Positions 32,226 through 41,788 of a stretch of DNA of 64,000 bases are shown in pieces. The stretch is from CAJWKT01 sp964465375. GTDB taxonomy: Bacteria; Pseudomonadota; Gammaproteobacteria; Steroidobacterales; Rariloculaceae. Numbering within the stretch: position 1 is the stretch's first letter; every line of letters begins with the position of its first letter. The stretch is from contig CAYXIJ010000011.1 in NCBI GenBank assembly GCA_964465375.1, positions 6,782-70,781 of the forward strand. The letters are read 5' to 3'. The position numbers and the translations under genes were made by a program. The notes beneath the pieces were generated by a model. It did no database searches. It was not told the DNA's origin and saw only the letters and a program-made list of their open reading frames with translations.

Positions 32226-34945
32226 TCAATNNNNNNNNNNAAAGATCCATAGAGAGAATCGACATCAATTCTTTGGGGCTCTATCTCTACTTCATCAATT
32301 CTCATACTAGAGCCATGCTGATTTAAATACTGGGGTTGAGATGAGTCTATATTTTCTATGACGACAGTAGCGCCTTTGTAGTGTGATTTTTTATTGTAGG
32401 CCATAACATCAGATAAAAAGATATCAGATAATTTAACGTTTTTTGCCTTTAGAGAAGATGAGTCTTTCACGGCTATCCCGACTAGTGCATTTGAAATTTC
32501 TATTCCATTAACTTCTACATCTGCAGATTCACCAACTGATAGTCCCTTATCTGTTGGGTTCAATATTTTTACGTTTGATATCGTTACAGACGCGTGGCTC
32601 ATATCGATAGCATCTGCCCCAGTATTAGAGCCAATGTTGGAAAATACAGAATTTCTAATATCCAACTCCCCAAAGTCTACATCTAAACCATCAGAAGGCG
32701 TGTCAGTTATCGTCACCCTTTCGAGAACACCTCGGCCATTGACCAAATTTAATGCATCCTCACTGAAATTATCAGAAAACACTGAATCTGATATGTACAC
32801 CCTGCCCTCAACGATAGTAAATGATCCAACATAATCATACCCAGCTAGCCCCTGACCGGTAGCACCCCTCATAGCAAGCCAGTTAATTGTTACATCACTG
32901 TGATCGGCTAATACTAAGATACCAGGCCACGGCTCTTCATTGGCCCCTGAAAATACGACTGGATAATCAGCTGTTCCTGATACCCTCATTTCACCGTTAA
33001 CCACTAGCGATGCATTTGATTGAAACGATAGTGAGGAGCCCTCGCCTACGATAAAGGAATAGTTCTCCGGAAGAACAAGAGCTTCTTCAATCTCTACCGC
33101 CCGATGGCTGTCTACAATGATGGACTGATTTTCGCGGTCAACATAAAAATATTTATTTATCGTATCAATAGATGAGGAAAACATAGAATTAATGGCTTGA
33201 TCCGGATAAGTAAAATAAATATTTGATGTATCTAGTATATTTCCATTTTCATTGTCCTCATATTGAAAATTAACATTCTTAATCTCCGCAAGTGGATTAA
33301 GAGTTGTTAGTAAACTAGAGATGTCATAAATAAAATTTTCTCCATAAGAATCAGTCACAAATTCATTCAGATCCAATATGTGAATACTTTGGTCCTGCTC
33401 AATCGTTATTCTGGGATTTTTTAAGGGATAAATGCCAATATTCTCAGCTATAAATTTTAAGTCACCCCCCTCTCTCATCAAAGAAAAGCTTATCTTTTTT
33501 GCACTGCCAGCCTGGGTAGCATCGCTTGGCTCGCTTTCATTTTCATCTTTTCCCTCGAAAGCCTCCAACCAAACAAATATTTTATCGATATGATCAGTTG
33601 ATATTTCGAATTTCGCCAAAAAGGGCGCATCCCAACTCAGGGATTCTCTTAAGGATGCCTCCCTTTCTTTAGCCCTCTGAATGAAATCATGCGCCTCTGG
33701 ACTATCTCTCCACCATTTAAGCTCCTCGGTGAGGAGCTCTCTAAAAAATGAATTCTCTACGAGCTTATAAACGAACTCTTCTGGGGTAGGCAAGAACCCC
33801 AGATGCCTTAAGGAACTTTTTTGGCCGCAGCCGTTATCAAAACTAATGGGTTCCATTTTTTTCTTAAGGGGGTGAAGATAAAAAACAAGATTTGAACCAT
33901 TGCCATGAAAACAACGATACACAAAGGTTACCGCGAGATAGCGCGCCCAGGCCTTAAGGTCGACATGCCTAAGAGCGTCAGAGCGATTATTGAGAAAATG
34001 ATCTGTAACCCCTACATCTTTACCAAAATAATAGTTTAAATTTGAAATAGCCCGCTCAAGATTTTTGTCGTTATTCCAAAACATTTTGTCGTCATAAATT
34101 TTTAGCCCACTTGATACAAAACTATCGTACCGAAGAATTGGCCCATAAGGTCTTGAGGCATATTCTGTCATTGGTTCAGATAAATGCTCCTCTATAAACA
34201 TGGGGCCAATGTCGCTTCCATTAATAATGGTATTTGCAAACAGATGTCTCGGAGCAATAATATCCCTGAACGTCATAGCTTCATGGATGAGAGCTTCTGT
34301 ATGAAAATCTCGTGTATGCGGCCCCTGATGATTAAACTTTGTCATGCCCAGAAATGCACCACCATTTCGTACATTCACTCTGAAAGACCATTTTTTTGTT
34401 GCTACATGATCCAGCATGTCTCCCTTCAATCGAATCCTTGTTTCTGCTGCATCCTCGCCTAAAGTTAAACTCCCTTTAGCCCATGAAAGATTGTCAGTTA
34501 CTATCAAACCAAAAGGGATGGTGCTATAAGGATCAGATTCATCCATATAATCATTGTAATACTGAGAATTTAAAGCATTCAGCCTATCGGTCCTTAATTT
34601 CTCATACTCTTTAAATTTTAAGTCTATACGCAGTTGAGGAAATTTATTGTAGGGAAGAGCATACGATGGGAAATTAGCAAAAAAGCTCCCGGTAAGGTGT
34701 CCGATATTGGTTTCCCTATCCGCCCCCGCTATCCCAAATGACTTTACATAGGTTCTCAATACCGCCTTATCAGGACGACCTAAATATTGTCCAATCTTCG
34801 CTTGAGCCTCGTTGCCGAATCCAGACTTAAGAACCAACCGAGGAGCTATCGCTAAAAAAGAGATCAAGATAGAAACAAAGAAAACGATTCTAAATTTTTT
34901 GCGTTTTGATGAACGAAAGACTTTTTTATGATATCTGATAATCAC
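32222..34945 (-). CDS. CotH-kinase family protein with C-terminal right-handed beta-helix
   Basis: A 907-residue protein with one N-terminal signal-anchor (about residues 19-36). A CotH-like kinase region follows (about 100-450), with TRIRLKGDMLDHVATKKWSF (KG at 174-175), FIEEHLSE, HGNGSNLVFYL and MEPISFDNGCG (D370-N371). The last third (about 590-890) is a string of short turns (FSGANEEPWPGILV, DSVFSDNFSEDAL, SNIGSNTGADAIDM, ALVGIAVKDSS), typical of a parallel beta-helix as in surface carbohydrate-binding or lyase proteins. CotH enzymes are ATP-dependent kinases; how ATP would reach an exported domain is an open question for this family. A 10-N run near the 3' end hides four residues before the final IE-stop. 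Confidence 0.8.
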   Translation of the reverse strand: MIIRYHKKVFRSSKRKKFRIVFFVSILISFLAIAPRLVLKSGFGNEAQAKIGQYLGRPDKAVLRTYVKSFGIAGADRETNIGHLTGSFFANFPSYALPYNKFPQLRIDLKFKEYEKLRTDRLNALNSQYYNDYMDESDPYSTIPFGLIVTDNLSWAKGSLTLGEDAAETRIRLKGDMLDHVATKKWSFRVNVRNGGAFLGMTKFNHQGPHTRDFHTEALIHEAMTFRDIIAPRHLFANTIINGSDIGPMFIEEHLSEPMTEYASRPYGPILRYDSFVSSGLKIYDDKMFWNNDKNLERAISNLNYYFGKDVGVTDHFLNNRSDALRHVDLKAWARYLAVTFVYRCFHGNGSNLVFYLHPLKKKMEPISFDNGCGQKSSLRHLGFLPTPEEFVYKLVENSFFRELLTEELKWWRDSPEAHDFIQRAKEREASLRESLSWDAPFLAKFEISTDHIDKIFVWLEAFEGKDENESEPSDATQAGSAKKISFSLMREGGDLKFIAENIGIYPLKNPRITIEQDQSIHILDLNEFVTDSYGENFIYDISSLLTTLNPLAEIKNVNFQYEDNENGNILDTSNIYFTYPDQAINSMFSSSIDTINKYFYVDRENQSIIVDSHRAVEIEEALVLPENYSFIVGEGSSLSFQSNASLVVNGEMRVSGTADYPVVFSGANEEPWPGILVLADHSDVTINWLAMRGATGQGLAGYDYVGSFTIVEGRVYISDSVFSDNFSEDALNLVNGRGVLERVTITDTPSDGLDVDFGELDIRNSVFSNIGSNTGADAIDMSHASVTISNVKILNPTDKGLSVGESADVEVNGIEISNALVGIAVKDSSSLKAKNVKLSDIFLSDVMAYNKKSHYKGATVVIENIDSSQPQYLNQHGSSMRIDEVEIEPQRIDVDSLYGSXXXXIE
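32231..32240. other. Assembly gap (10 N) near the 3' end of the CotH gene
   Basis: Ten unknown bases lie a few codons before the CotH stop codon and just upstream of the VTC gene start. The exact C-terminus of CotH and the ribosome binding site of the VTC gene are therefore partly unseen. Confidence 0.95.
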
Positions 34946-34966
34946 TGAAAATTAAGGATAAACTCT

Positions 34967-35656
34967 TTAGAAAGGAACCAGTCTCTGGCCATCCACTATC
35001 GAAAAATTAGCATCACTAAAGTATTCTTCTAAGCCAAGCTTGAGCTGATTCAGTTCCTCATTAGACTGAATCCTAACCGCAAGATTGATACGCTCTTCAT
35101 CATCACTGCAATCCAGCCTACGAACATCAAGATCTACTTGCAATTTTTGCCCTAATTCTTCAATTCTTTCCATAGATTTTTTTTCTGATCCATTAGTTAT
35201 TTTGGAAGTTAAATAAACAAAAAACACAGACTCATTAGAAATGCGTCTCTTTTTTGAAAAAAAAGTAAGAACAATCAGTAACGTCGCAATTGAAATCAGA
35301 GTAATGAAAACCTGCCCTGCTCCTGTTCCCAGCCCTATAGCAATAACCCCAAATATATAAGCAAGCTCAAAGGGCTCTTTTATGGGAGTTCTGAATCTCA
35401 CTATGGATAAAGCACCTACCAGACCTAATGACAGCGCCAAGGAACTTTTCACTACAGTTATAACTAAAGTGGTAATCAAGGCAATGGAAACCAAAGTCTT
35501 GGACATACCCTGAGATCGAGACACAAAGGGAAAGTATCTTTCATAATGCCATGCAACCAATAGGCCCAGCCCCAATGAAACTGCTAGCATGATGAGAAAT
35601 TGTACAACGCTCGTTGCCCCATCCAAGGCATAAGCATCCAGATTAAAATTACCCAT
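34967..35656 (-). CDS. DUF4956 membrane protein
   Basis: A 229-residue protein with four hydrophobic segments in the first 140 residues and a soluble ferredoxin-like tail. The family signature LSLGLVGALSIVRFRTPIKEP with FELAYIFGVIAIGLGTG is clear. DUF4956 is unassigned; genes for it commonly neighbour VTC-domain and CotH genes, as here. AAAGGGGC precedes the ATG at a usual distance. It is the first gene of the DUF4956-CotH-VTC trio, with 21 bases to the CotH gene. Function cannot be stated beyond a probable membrane partner of the VTC protein. Confidence 0.82.
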   Translation of the reverse strand: MGNFNLDAYALDGATSVVQFLIMLAVSLGLGLLVAWHYERYFPFVSRSQGMSKTLVSIALITTLVITVVKSSLALSLGLVGALSIVRFRTPIKEPFELAYIFGVIAIGLGTGAGQVFITLISIATLLIVLTFFSKKRRISNESVFFVYLTSKITNGSEKKSMERIEELGQKLQVDLDVRRLDCSDDEERINLAVRIQSNEELNQLKLGLEEYFSDANFSIVDGQRLVPF

Positions 35657-35767
35657 TTTTGCCCCTTTCCAAACAGCGCCAGATTATAAACTAGAATGAA
35701 AGTTGCATAAAGACAACAATCGAAATCAACAATGGGAGGCTTGACGAAAATTCAATAAAAAAAATTA

Positions 35768-36796
35768 TTAATTAACTTCTTTTTTTTCAATCGACTGTCT
35801 GTATTTTTCTGCATCCCAACCAGAAAGATCTAATTCATCCTGCACACTTAGGTAATGCAGTTTTTCTTTAGGTTTAGTTCTAAGTAAAACATTTGCAAGA
35901 CAATGGAGCATTCCGATCATATTTTCACTGGATGTTTTATGAACCATAACCCCAATGTCTTTTACGATAACAATTTTGTGCTGTACGTAACCAGAAGAAA
36001 GCAATCTTTTTACTTCTTTTAAATTCATCACTAACATTGGACCTGGTCCAATAAAAACGACGTGATCGGGATAAAGAGAACGATGGGAAATGATCTTAAT
36101 TATTTCCCTATCAAGAGCCAGTGAATGTATTAGTTCATATCTCGGAAGTACATATTCCGTCTGTTGAATTAAATCGTGTGCTTTTTTAGATTCGAATTTA
36201 TTTTCTATGGCTCTCACAGATCTATGCAATCTTTTTTCAACGTCGTTAATTTTATTTTTTAGCTCGTCAATATCATCACTTGCAATCACAATTCCATGAT
36301 TCGCAAGTATAATTACATCAGCCCCGGTCTCGGCTACCTCTCTAACCCCTTGAGTGAGCGGTAATCCAGGTCTTGCATAATCCACAATAGCCCAACTAAG
36401 GCCCTGTAATCTTTCCTCAAGCTCTAAAAGATATGATTGGGCAATAGTATTTGCAATAACATTTACTGAATGAGTGTGTGCGACGTATTTCTGCGGCATT
36501 ACAGCATGTAGAGTTGTTTCTATAGATGGACGAAGCTCTCTGGCGTCACTCGTATGCACGACTGCCTCAGACACTGGGTCGTCGATCCTTTTATCTACTC
36601 CATCTATTACTTTTCTATAATTGACGGGTACAAAAATATTCTTTTGAGTTGCATCGGATAGCCAATAACCGGATGCCTTTACCCATAATTCATCATTTAT
36701 TTTTACAGAAGTATTACCACCGGCCCCCTGAATTAAATTTAAGTCTCTACCAATATCTTTAGATAAATTTGATAGCTTTCTTAAATCCTCGTGCAT
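35768..36796 (-). CDS. Class II aldolase/adducin domain protein
   Basis: A 342-residue protein with the zinc-aldolase fold of fuculose/rhamnulose-1-phosphate aldolases and RhaD-like domains. It shows QGAGGNTSVK near residues 23-32, VKASGYWL, and SIETTLHAVMPQKYVAHTHS with Glu93, His107 and His109 as expected metal and base residues. ILANHGIVI supplies the third His. About 140 residues follow the core, which is longer than single-domain aldolases. It could split or form a sugar phosphate, or act as a dehydratase-like enzyme. It abuts the polymerase gene (1-base gap), so a role in making a repeat-unit sugar is plausible but unproven. Confidence 0.78.
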   Translation of the reverse strand: MHEDLRKLSNLSKDIGRDLNLIQGAGGNTSVKINDELWVKASGYWLSDATQKNIFVPVNYRKVIDGVDKRIDDPVSEAVVHTSDARELRPSIETTLHAVMPQKYVAHTHSVNVIANTIAQSYLLELEERLQGLSWAIVDYARPGLPLTQGVREVAETGADVIILANHGIVIASDDIDELKNKINDVEKRLHRSVRAIENKFESKKAHDLIQQTEYVLPRYELIHSLALDREIIKIISHRSLYPDHVVFIGPGPMLVMNLKEVKRLLSSGYVQHKIVIVKDIGVMVHKTSSENMIGMLHCLANVLLRTKPKEKLHYLSVQDELDLSGWDAEKYRQSIEKKEVN

Positions 36797-38272
36797 TCAA
36801 CTAATCTTCTCTAGTCCATACGCAGGAAGCTGAAATTTCCCTTTATTCTTCTTTCTTTCGGTTAATAGATTTTTTATTATCCTAATGCATATATCAATAA
36901 GTATAACTTTTATAGCCACGCCGAAAGCTAATACAAAATCAGATTCCAAGTGTATTATTGCCCTGATAATTGAATATGCCATAGCAAAAGTCCAAGCATC
37001 GGGTGTTATGGTCCAGTAATACCTTTCCAGAAGAAATAAACCGATAGCAACTAAAAAAGAACCAATAATAATCCCAATAACCCCAAAACTTAGATACATC
37101 TGTGGAAGCCAAGGGAGATTGTATGAAGTAAATCTATCGCCCCTGCCTAGCCACCCTGCTTGCACTGCCCATTCATTACCAAAGTTGTCTTGAGGTTTGT
37201 CTCTCCAAAAAATCCTTGGGATCAATACATATGAAACATTTTCATAGCCCTTCCAGCCTATGTAATCATCTTCATTTGCTACCCCTATATTGTCGACCAT
37301 TGAGGCTAATAAGAGATTGTAATCAATCCTCTTGGTAGCTATATCGATGAGAGTTATATAGGTATCGTCCCTGATTACCTCAAGTCCAGTCTCGACACTC
37401 TCAGCAAATTCAAAACCCCCGTAGTCTTGCATGGACCTTATGGCCCCTTTCATTGGCTGGTAAATAACAAAGGCCATAAAAAGCAAGGCGACTTGCGAGA
37501 CAGGAATACGTCCTTTTTGTATAGAGATGAGGATCAGGATCAGGCCTACTTCTGCATAGGGACCCATCTGGGACCAGCTCAACAATGAACCCCTAATAAT
37601 CAGACAACCAAGTATCGCCAATATTTTGGTAACCCATCCCCCATAATTTAGGTAAAAAACAAAATAAAAAAGATACATGTATGTAAAAAAACTAACTATC
37701 GCGAAGGTAATACCATCCCCTAGAACTGAGAAGGGTGGAATACCCGCAACCCTGAAAAATTCAACAGCTGTAAAAAATATACACAACACAACCACAGATC
37801 TGTATGTCGTTATGCTCTCTTTTGGTTTTTTCTTTCGATCCTCTTCCGCCTTAGGATTTTTAAAGAAAAACTGCAGAATTACAAAGCCGGAAAAAACAAT
37901 TAGAAGATGCAATATCACTAGCATTTTTGCAGTATTCTCAGCACCTTCGCTAACCTGATATCGATTGAAAGAATTTGAAAAATTTTGCATTATCAGAATT
38001 CCAGTTTCGTGCGAAATGAAACCAGAGAATCCATAACCTACCAGATGAAAAAATCCATAAAAGAAAACACCCATGACAACTACATCACGATTTTTTTTTC
38101 TCCTCCAGATAAAAAACGGAATGGTTGACACCAAAATCAGAAGTGATGAAAGAAACATAGATTCTGTCGTTTTTCCGAATGGATTGAAAATTACTAATAA
38201 CAAGACCATAGAGAATAATGCCAACGCAGCCCTTTTTTCCCCTATTACGCGTTTATCAAAAATAAAATTCAT
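36797..38272 (-). CDS. wzy: O-antigen/exopolysaccharide polymerase-like membrane protein (Wzy-like)
   Basis: A 491-residue inner-membrane protein with about eleven hydrophobic segments. A large hydrophilic loop near residues 330-395 contains VSYVLIPRIFWRDKPQDNFG. The sequence IPRxxWxxKP is frequent in Wzy and related polymerases, while overall similarity in this group is always low. Wzy links lipid-carried repeat units in the periplasm. The window also has Wzx- and Wzz-like genes, so a Wzy is expected. No other good candidate was seen. The gene lies directly before the class II aldolase gene. Confidence 0.72.
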   Translation of the reverse strand: MNFIFDKRVIGEKRAALALFSMVLLLVIFNPFGKTTESMFLSSLLILVSTIPFFIWRRKKNRDVVVMGVFFYGFFHLVGYGFSGFISHETGILIMQNFSNSFNRYQVSEGAENTAKMLVILHLLIVFSGFVILQFFFKNPKAEEDRKKKPKESITTYRSVVVLCIFFTAVEFFRVAGIPPFSVLGDGITFAIVSFFTYMYLFYFVFYLNYGGWVTKILAILGCLIIRGSLLSWSQMGPYAEVGLILILISIQKGRIPVSQVALLFMAFVIYQPMKGAIRSMQDYGGFEFAESVETGLEVIRDDTYITLIDIATKRIDYNLLLASMVDNIGVANEDDYIGWKGYENVSYVLIPRIFWRDKPQDNFGNEWAVQAGWLGRGDRFTSYNLPWLPQMYLSFGVIGIIIGSFLVAIGLFLLERYYWTITPDAWTFAMAYSIIRAIIHLESDFVLAFGVAIKVILIDICIRIIKNLLTERKKNKGKFQLPAYGLEKIS

Positions 38273-38339
38273 AATTCCATTTATACTTTCATCTCAATTA
38301 TGATGATAAATAAAACACAAAATAAATAAATTGGTAAAT

Positions 38340-39122
38340 CTAATTGAAACGAGGCTTATAAGCCTCCATACATATTGATAGTCCTGGCCATTTAAAAATC
38401 TTCTCTATAGCTTTATCAAAAACAAATGGAAAAATTCTAAGAGGTAAAATTACCAGCCACGCCAAGAAAGGATGTATTCTCGAAATCAATCGATATAAAG
38501 CTGTTATTTTCTGGCTAAAAAATCCGGTGCAGTATGAAATATTTTCTACCAACAGATTAGAATCATCGCATAACTCTACTAACATTGCTTCCGTGTAGCC
38601 TCTTCTAACATGGCCGCCATCCTCAGTTATTTTTCTAAATGGACCCCTATCTGAACTAGTCACAGGTCTTTGAAAATAGTAGGGTGCAGTCAGCAACAAT
38701 CTCCCCCCAGGCTTGAGGCATAACGCCACCTCTTTGAAAAGCTTTCTATCGTCAATTATATGCTCGATATTTTCTACACAGATCGCTATATCAAAACTTT
38801 GATATAAATCTTCCCGATCATTTAATAAACGAACATCCTGCACTTCGAATGTTGCCATATCTGCCTTGCAGATTTCTGATCTTTCCTTTGCTACTCTTTG
38901 GTTTCTGTCATCCCAGCTCAGCCCCAGTGCTTTATATCCCCTCAGCGCTGAACCGATAGTAAATGCTCCGGTTCCACAACCTACATCAATCAAGGCTTCG
39001 TCATCCCTGGTAATCGGTAATTTACTTTTTATCCATAACCAACGATCAACTACAGTTGAATCACTATGGAAAAGAGTTGCAGGATGTCCAAATATTTTTA
39101 CCAATAATGATTGGTCCATCAC
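38340..39122 (-). CDS. SAM-dependent methyltransferase (Methyltransf_11/23 type)
   Basis: A 260-residue class I methyltransferase. ALIDVGCGTGAFTIGSALRG is motif I, then LGLSWDDRNQ, FEVQDVRLL and CVENIEHIIDD. KPGGRLLLTAPYYF follows. The last 70 residues hold a hydrophobic stretch near 217-240 that may contact the membrane. Most likely it O- or N-methylates a sugar of the repeat unit. It lies between the polymerase and the RfbE-like epimerase, in the same direction with small gaps. Confidence 0.8.
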   Translation of the reverse strand: MMDQSLLVKIFGHPATLFHSDSTVVDRWLWIKSKLPITRDDEALIDVGCGTGAFTIGSALRGYKALGLSWDDRNQRVAKERSEICKADMATFEVQDVRLLNDREDLYQSFDIAICVENIEHIIDDRKLFKEVALCLKPGGRLLLTAPYYFQRPVTSSDRGPFRKITEDGGHVRRGYTEAMLVELCDDSNLLVENISYCTGFFSQKITALYRLISRIHPFLAWLVILPLRIFPFVFDKAIEKIFKWPGLSICMEAYKPRFN

Positions 39123-39137
39123 ATTACCCGCCTCGAT

Positions 39138-40160
39138 TTAAACATCCTTAATATTTTCCTTGGTCCACTCAAATAAATTTTTTACCCCATCGTCTATCGA
39201 CACCTTCGGTTCCCATCCTAGTAAACTAGATATCCTCTCGATATCAGAAATATATATCTTTTGATCACCTGGCCTGGAATCAGAAAAACAGAAAGGTATA
39301 TTTTTTTTCATAATTTTTGAAAGTACCTTTATAAATTCCAATAGCGAAATCGAATTACTATACCCTCCCCCAATATTAAAAGCCTTGCCCTTAATTTTTT
39401 CTGGATTATTTATTGCTAATTCATAAGCACGGATTAAATCATCTATATACAAGACATCTCTTACTTGTTTGCCATTTCCATACAGTGTAATTTTTTTATC
39501 TCTCAAGGCTGCGTAAATAAACCAAGAAATCCAACCTTGGTCTTCACTGCCAAACTGTCTAGGCCCAAAAATACAAGACTGGCGAAAAGTTGTTGTCTGC
39601 AATGAATAGATTCGTGCGTAATCTATAACATATTGATCTACCGCTCCTTTAGAGCAACCATAAGGTGAATGAAAATCAAGGGGCATTTTTTCATTGACGC
39701 CCGTGTCAATAGACTCAAATTGATAGCGATCCTGAAGCTCAGAAATTTTTAAATGGTCAAGCTGTCCATATACCTTATTAGTAGAGGCATTAATCATAAT
39801 CGTCTCGGGCGATATTTTTCTAAGTGCTTCTAAAATATTAAAGGTACCAATGCCATTTATCTCAAAATCTCTTTCTGGATCTAGCACAGAATTAGTTACA
39901 GCAACCTGGCCAGCTAAATGAATTACGGCGTCAATGTTATTATCCCTAAACGTCTGCTCTATGGTTCTCTTATCAACAATATCTATATTCATAAACTCGA
40001 TAGAATATTTTGACTGAGATTTTAGCCATAATAGATTTTCTTCTGATCCCTTTCGAGAGAGATTATCCACAACGATTACTTTCCAGTCTTTACTTGCAAA
40101 GTGATTTACTGCGTTAGTCCCAATAAAACCAGCACCACCAGTAATCAAAATAGTCTTCAT
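39138..40160 (-). CDS. CDP-paratose 2-epimerase-like enzyme (RfbE family)
   Basis: About 340 residues from the ATG at 40160; an upstream start would add 11 unrelated residues. It carries the RfbE set: TILITGGAGFIGTNAVNHF, INASTNKVYGQL, SPYGCSKGAVDQYVIDYAR with the Tyr-x3-Lys pair, and FRQSCIFGPRQFGSEDQGW. YGNGKQVRDVLYIDD follows. RfbE inverts C2 of CDP-paratose to CDP-tyvelose, keeping NAD bound. RfbF and RfbG, which make the CDP-4-keto-6-deoxyglucose precursor, are also in the window. RfbH-type C3 dehydrase and RfbS were not found, so the substrate may be a different CDP- or GDP-sugar. The fold assignment is secure; the substrate is not. Confidence 0.82.
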   Translation of the reverse strand: MKTILITGGAGFIGTNAVNHFASKDWKVIVVDNLSRKGSEENLLWLKSQSKYSIEFMNIDIVDKRTIEQTFRDNNIDAVIHLAGQVAVTNSVLDPERDFEINGIGTFNILEALRKISPETIMINASTNKVYGQLDHLKISELQDRYQFESIDTGVNEKMPLDFHSPYGCSKGAVDQYVIDYARIYSLQTTTFRQSCIFGPRQFGSEDQGWISWFIYAALRDKKITLYGNGKQVRDVLYIDDLIRAYELAINNPEKIKGKAFNIGGGYSNSISLLEFIKVLSKIMKKNIPFCFSDSRPGDQKIYISDIERISSLLGWEPKVSIDDGVKNLFEWTKENIKDV

Positions 40161-40291
40161 TTGAATAAATGCCCTAAAAGTCCAGCCACACAAACTTATT
40201 AAAAATAATCAATAATTGTATACCCTTACTAGAGCATGTTTTCATAATTATTCAGAATATTTACTTAATACGTCGCACATTGATCCGTCAA

Positions 40292-41788
40292 TTATTGCTT
40301 TATCGAATCTAGGACCTCAATAATATTCTTTCTTGAAAAACAAAATAGAGTAATAAAAATTACTAAATTCCAAACAAATATATGAACGTATAGTGGATAG
40401 TTACCCAATAAATTAAAGTATCTCAATGAAAGAAGAAAAACAGAAATCACCATTACTGGACGTACAATATCTTTAAAAATCCATACTAAAAAATCTAAAT
40501 ACTTATACTCTATAATTCTTAATGTTCTATAAAACATAAACCAGCCATTTGTTAATGAACGGGAAATAAGAGTACCAATAACCGCTCCTTTTATTCCCAA
40601 TTGATGTGTTAAATAAATTGAAAGAATGACATTTAGTAATGCCTCTATGCCTGTCATGTTTGCATAGGATGAATGTTTTTCTGTAGCTGTCAATATTGCA
40701 TCGGATGGCCATACCACACTAAATAATAAAGCAAAAATAAGCATGCAATAAAAAACATCATTTCCGGGAAAAATTTCTGGCCCCGCCCAATTGACAATAA
40801 GGGTCTCACCAAAAAGAAGAAGATTAAGTACAACGATAACCGCCACTATAGAGGAAAAAAATAAAAGTGTTTTAAACAAAGATTTTAATTCTTCAAGCTT
40901 TCTTTTTTTGTGAAGACCCGAAATGAGCGGCATTCTTGTGCTGCTAAACAAACCAACGACGGTAACAAAAAGCCACATCAATTGCATTGGAACTGCATAC
41001 ATAGGTACCGATGACACTTCAACTACAGATGCAATAATAATATTATCTGCGCTGTTTAAGAGGGATCCGCTTATATAAAGAATAAAAAAAGAAGTGGTAG
41101 GCTTTATCATATTTTTTGTTATTTCATTATTTCTTTTCCCCCTAGATATTTTAAATTTTGGCAATAAATTTTTTAGGTATAATTTAGAACCTAAACTTGG
41201 TAAAAAATTAGACAAGCCGTAAATAATGGATAATGCTATTAATTTAAAACCAGAAAGAAGAAGAACAATTGTTAGAATGTACCTAAATAGCGCACCTAAG
41301 AATAAGGCGGATATTTGTTCAATATGTATACGCCCTAAACCCACTAAAACACTCCTATAGAGATATAGCGGATAGGTTAGAAGAATTAGTAAAATAGTTA
41401 TCACTAGCGGCACTGAGCTAGATTCTATAAATGTGCTGGTAAAAAATATTTTAATTGATACAAAAATTATTGTTGCAGCAGTAAAAACATAGATGGTTAT
41501 TTTTCGGAATAGATAATACCCAGAAGATGCCACTTGGCTATAATAATCTACTTTTTCGGCTGCAATATCTCTTGCGACTGCATTACTGACTACTTGTGTA
41601 ATACCAGGATTGGTAAGAAAAAAATACGATGAAATGGATAGCACGACAAGCCATGTCCCATACTCTTCTGGGGTAAGGTACTTAACAAACAATGGAATTA
41701 AAATAAGCGGACCAATTACACTTACAAACCTATATATAAGGGAGGTGGTAAGTGCTTTACCTGCGGCATTTTTTACCTTTAAGCTCAT
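40292..41788 (-). CDS. wzx: Wzx-like polysaccharide flippase
   Basis: A 498-residue polytopic protein with about twelve hydrophobic segments. The MATE/Wzx start is TSLIYRFVSVIGPLILIPLF, then YLTPEEYGTWLVVLSIS. LYGLSNFLPS-like, RMPLISGLHKKRK and LTHQLGIKGAVIGTLIS segments are common in oligosaccharide flippases. It should translocate the lipid-linked repeat unit to the periplasm for the polymerase at 36.8-38.3 kb. It is the first gene of a minus-strand group and faces a long non-coding region shared with the plus-strand three-domain gene. Charged residues within helices are few, so it does not reveal the glycan. Confidence 0.85.
   Translation of the reverse strand: MSLKVKNAAGKALTTSLIYRFVSVIGPLILIPLFVKYLTPEEYGTWLVVLSISSYFFLTNPGITQVVSNAVARDIAAEKVDYYSQVASSGYYLFRKITIYVFTAATIIFVSIKIFFTSTFIESSSVPLVITILLILLTYPLYLYRSVLVGLGRIHIEQISALFLGALFRYILTIVLLLSGFKLIALSIIYGLSNFLPSLGSKLYLKNLLPKFKISRGKRNNEITKNMIKPTTSFFILYISGSLLNSADNIIIASVVEVSSVPMYAVPMQLMWLFVTVVGLFSSTRMPLISGLHKKRKLEELKSLFKTLLFFSSIVAVIVVLNLLLFGETLIVNWAGPEIFPGNDVFYCMLIFALLFSVVWPSDAILTATEKHSSYANMTGIEALLNVILSIYLTHQLGIKGAVIGTLISRSLTNGWFMFYRTLRIIEYKYLDFLVWIFKDIVRPVMVISVFLLSLRYFNLLGNYPLYVHIFVWNLVIFITLFCFSRKNIIEVLDSIKQ

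Noticed and set aside
40161..40193. Upstream start of the RfbE-like gene
   Set aside because: The 11 extra residues precede the conserved ILITGGAGFIG strand, and the ATG at 40160 gives the normal family N-terminus.
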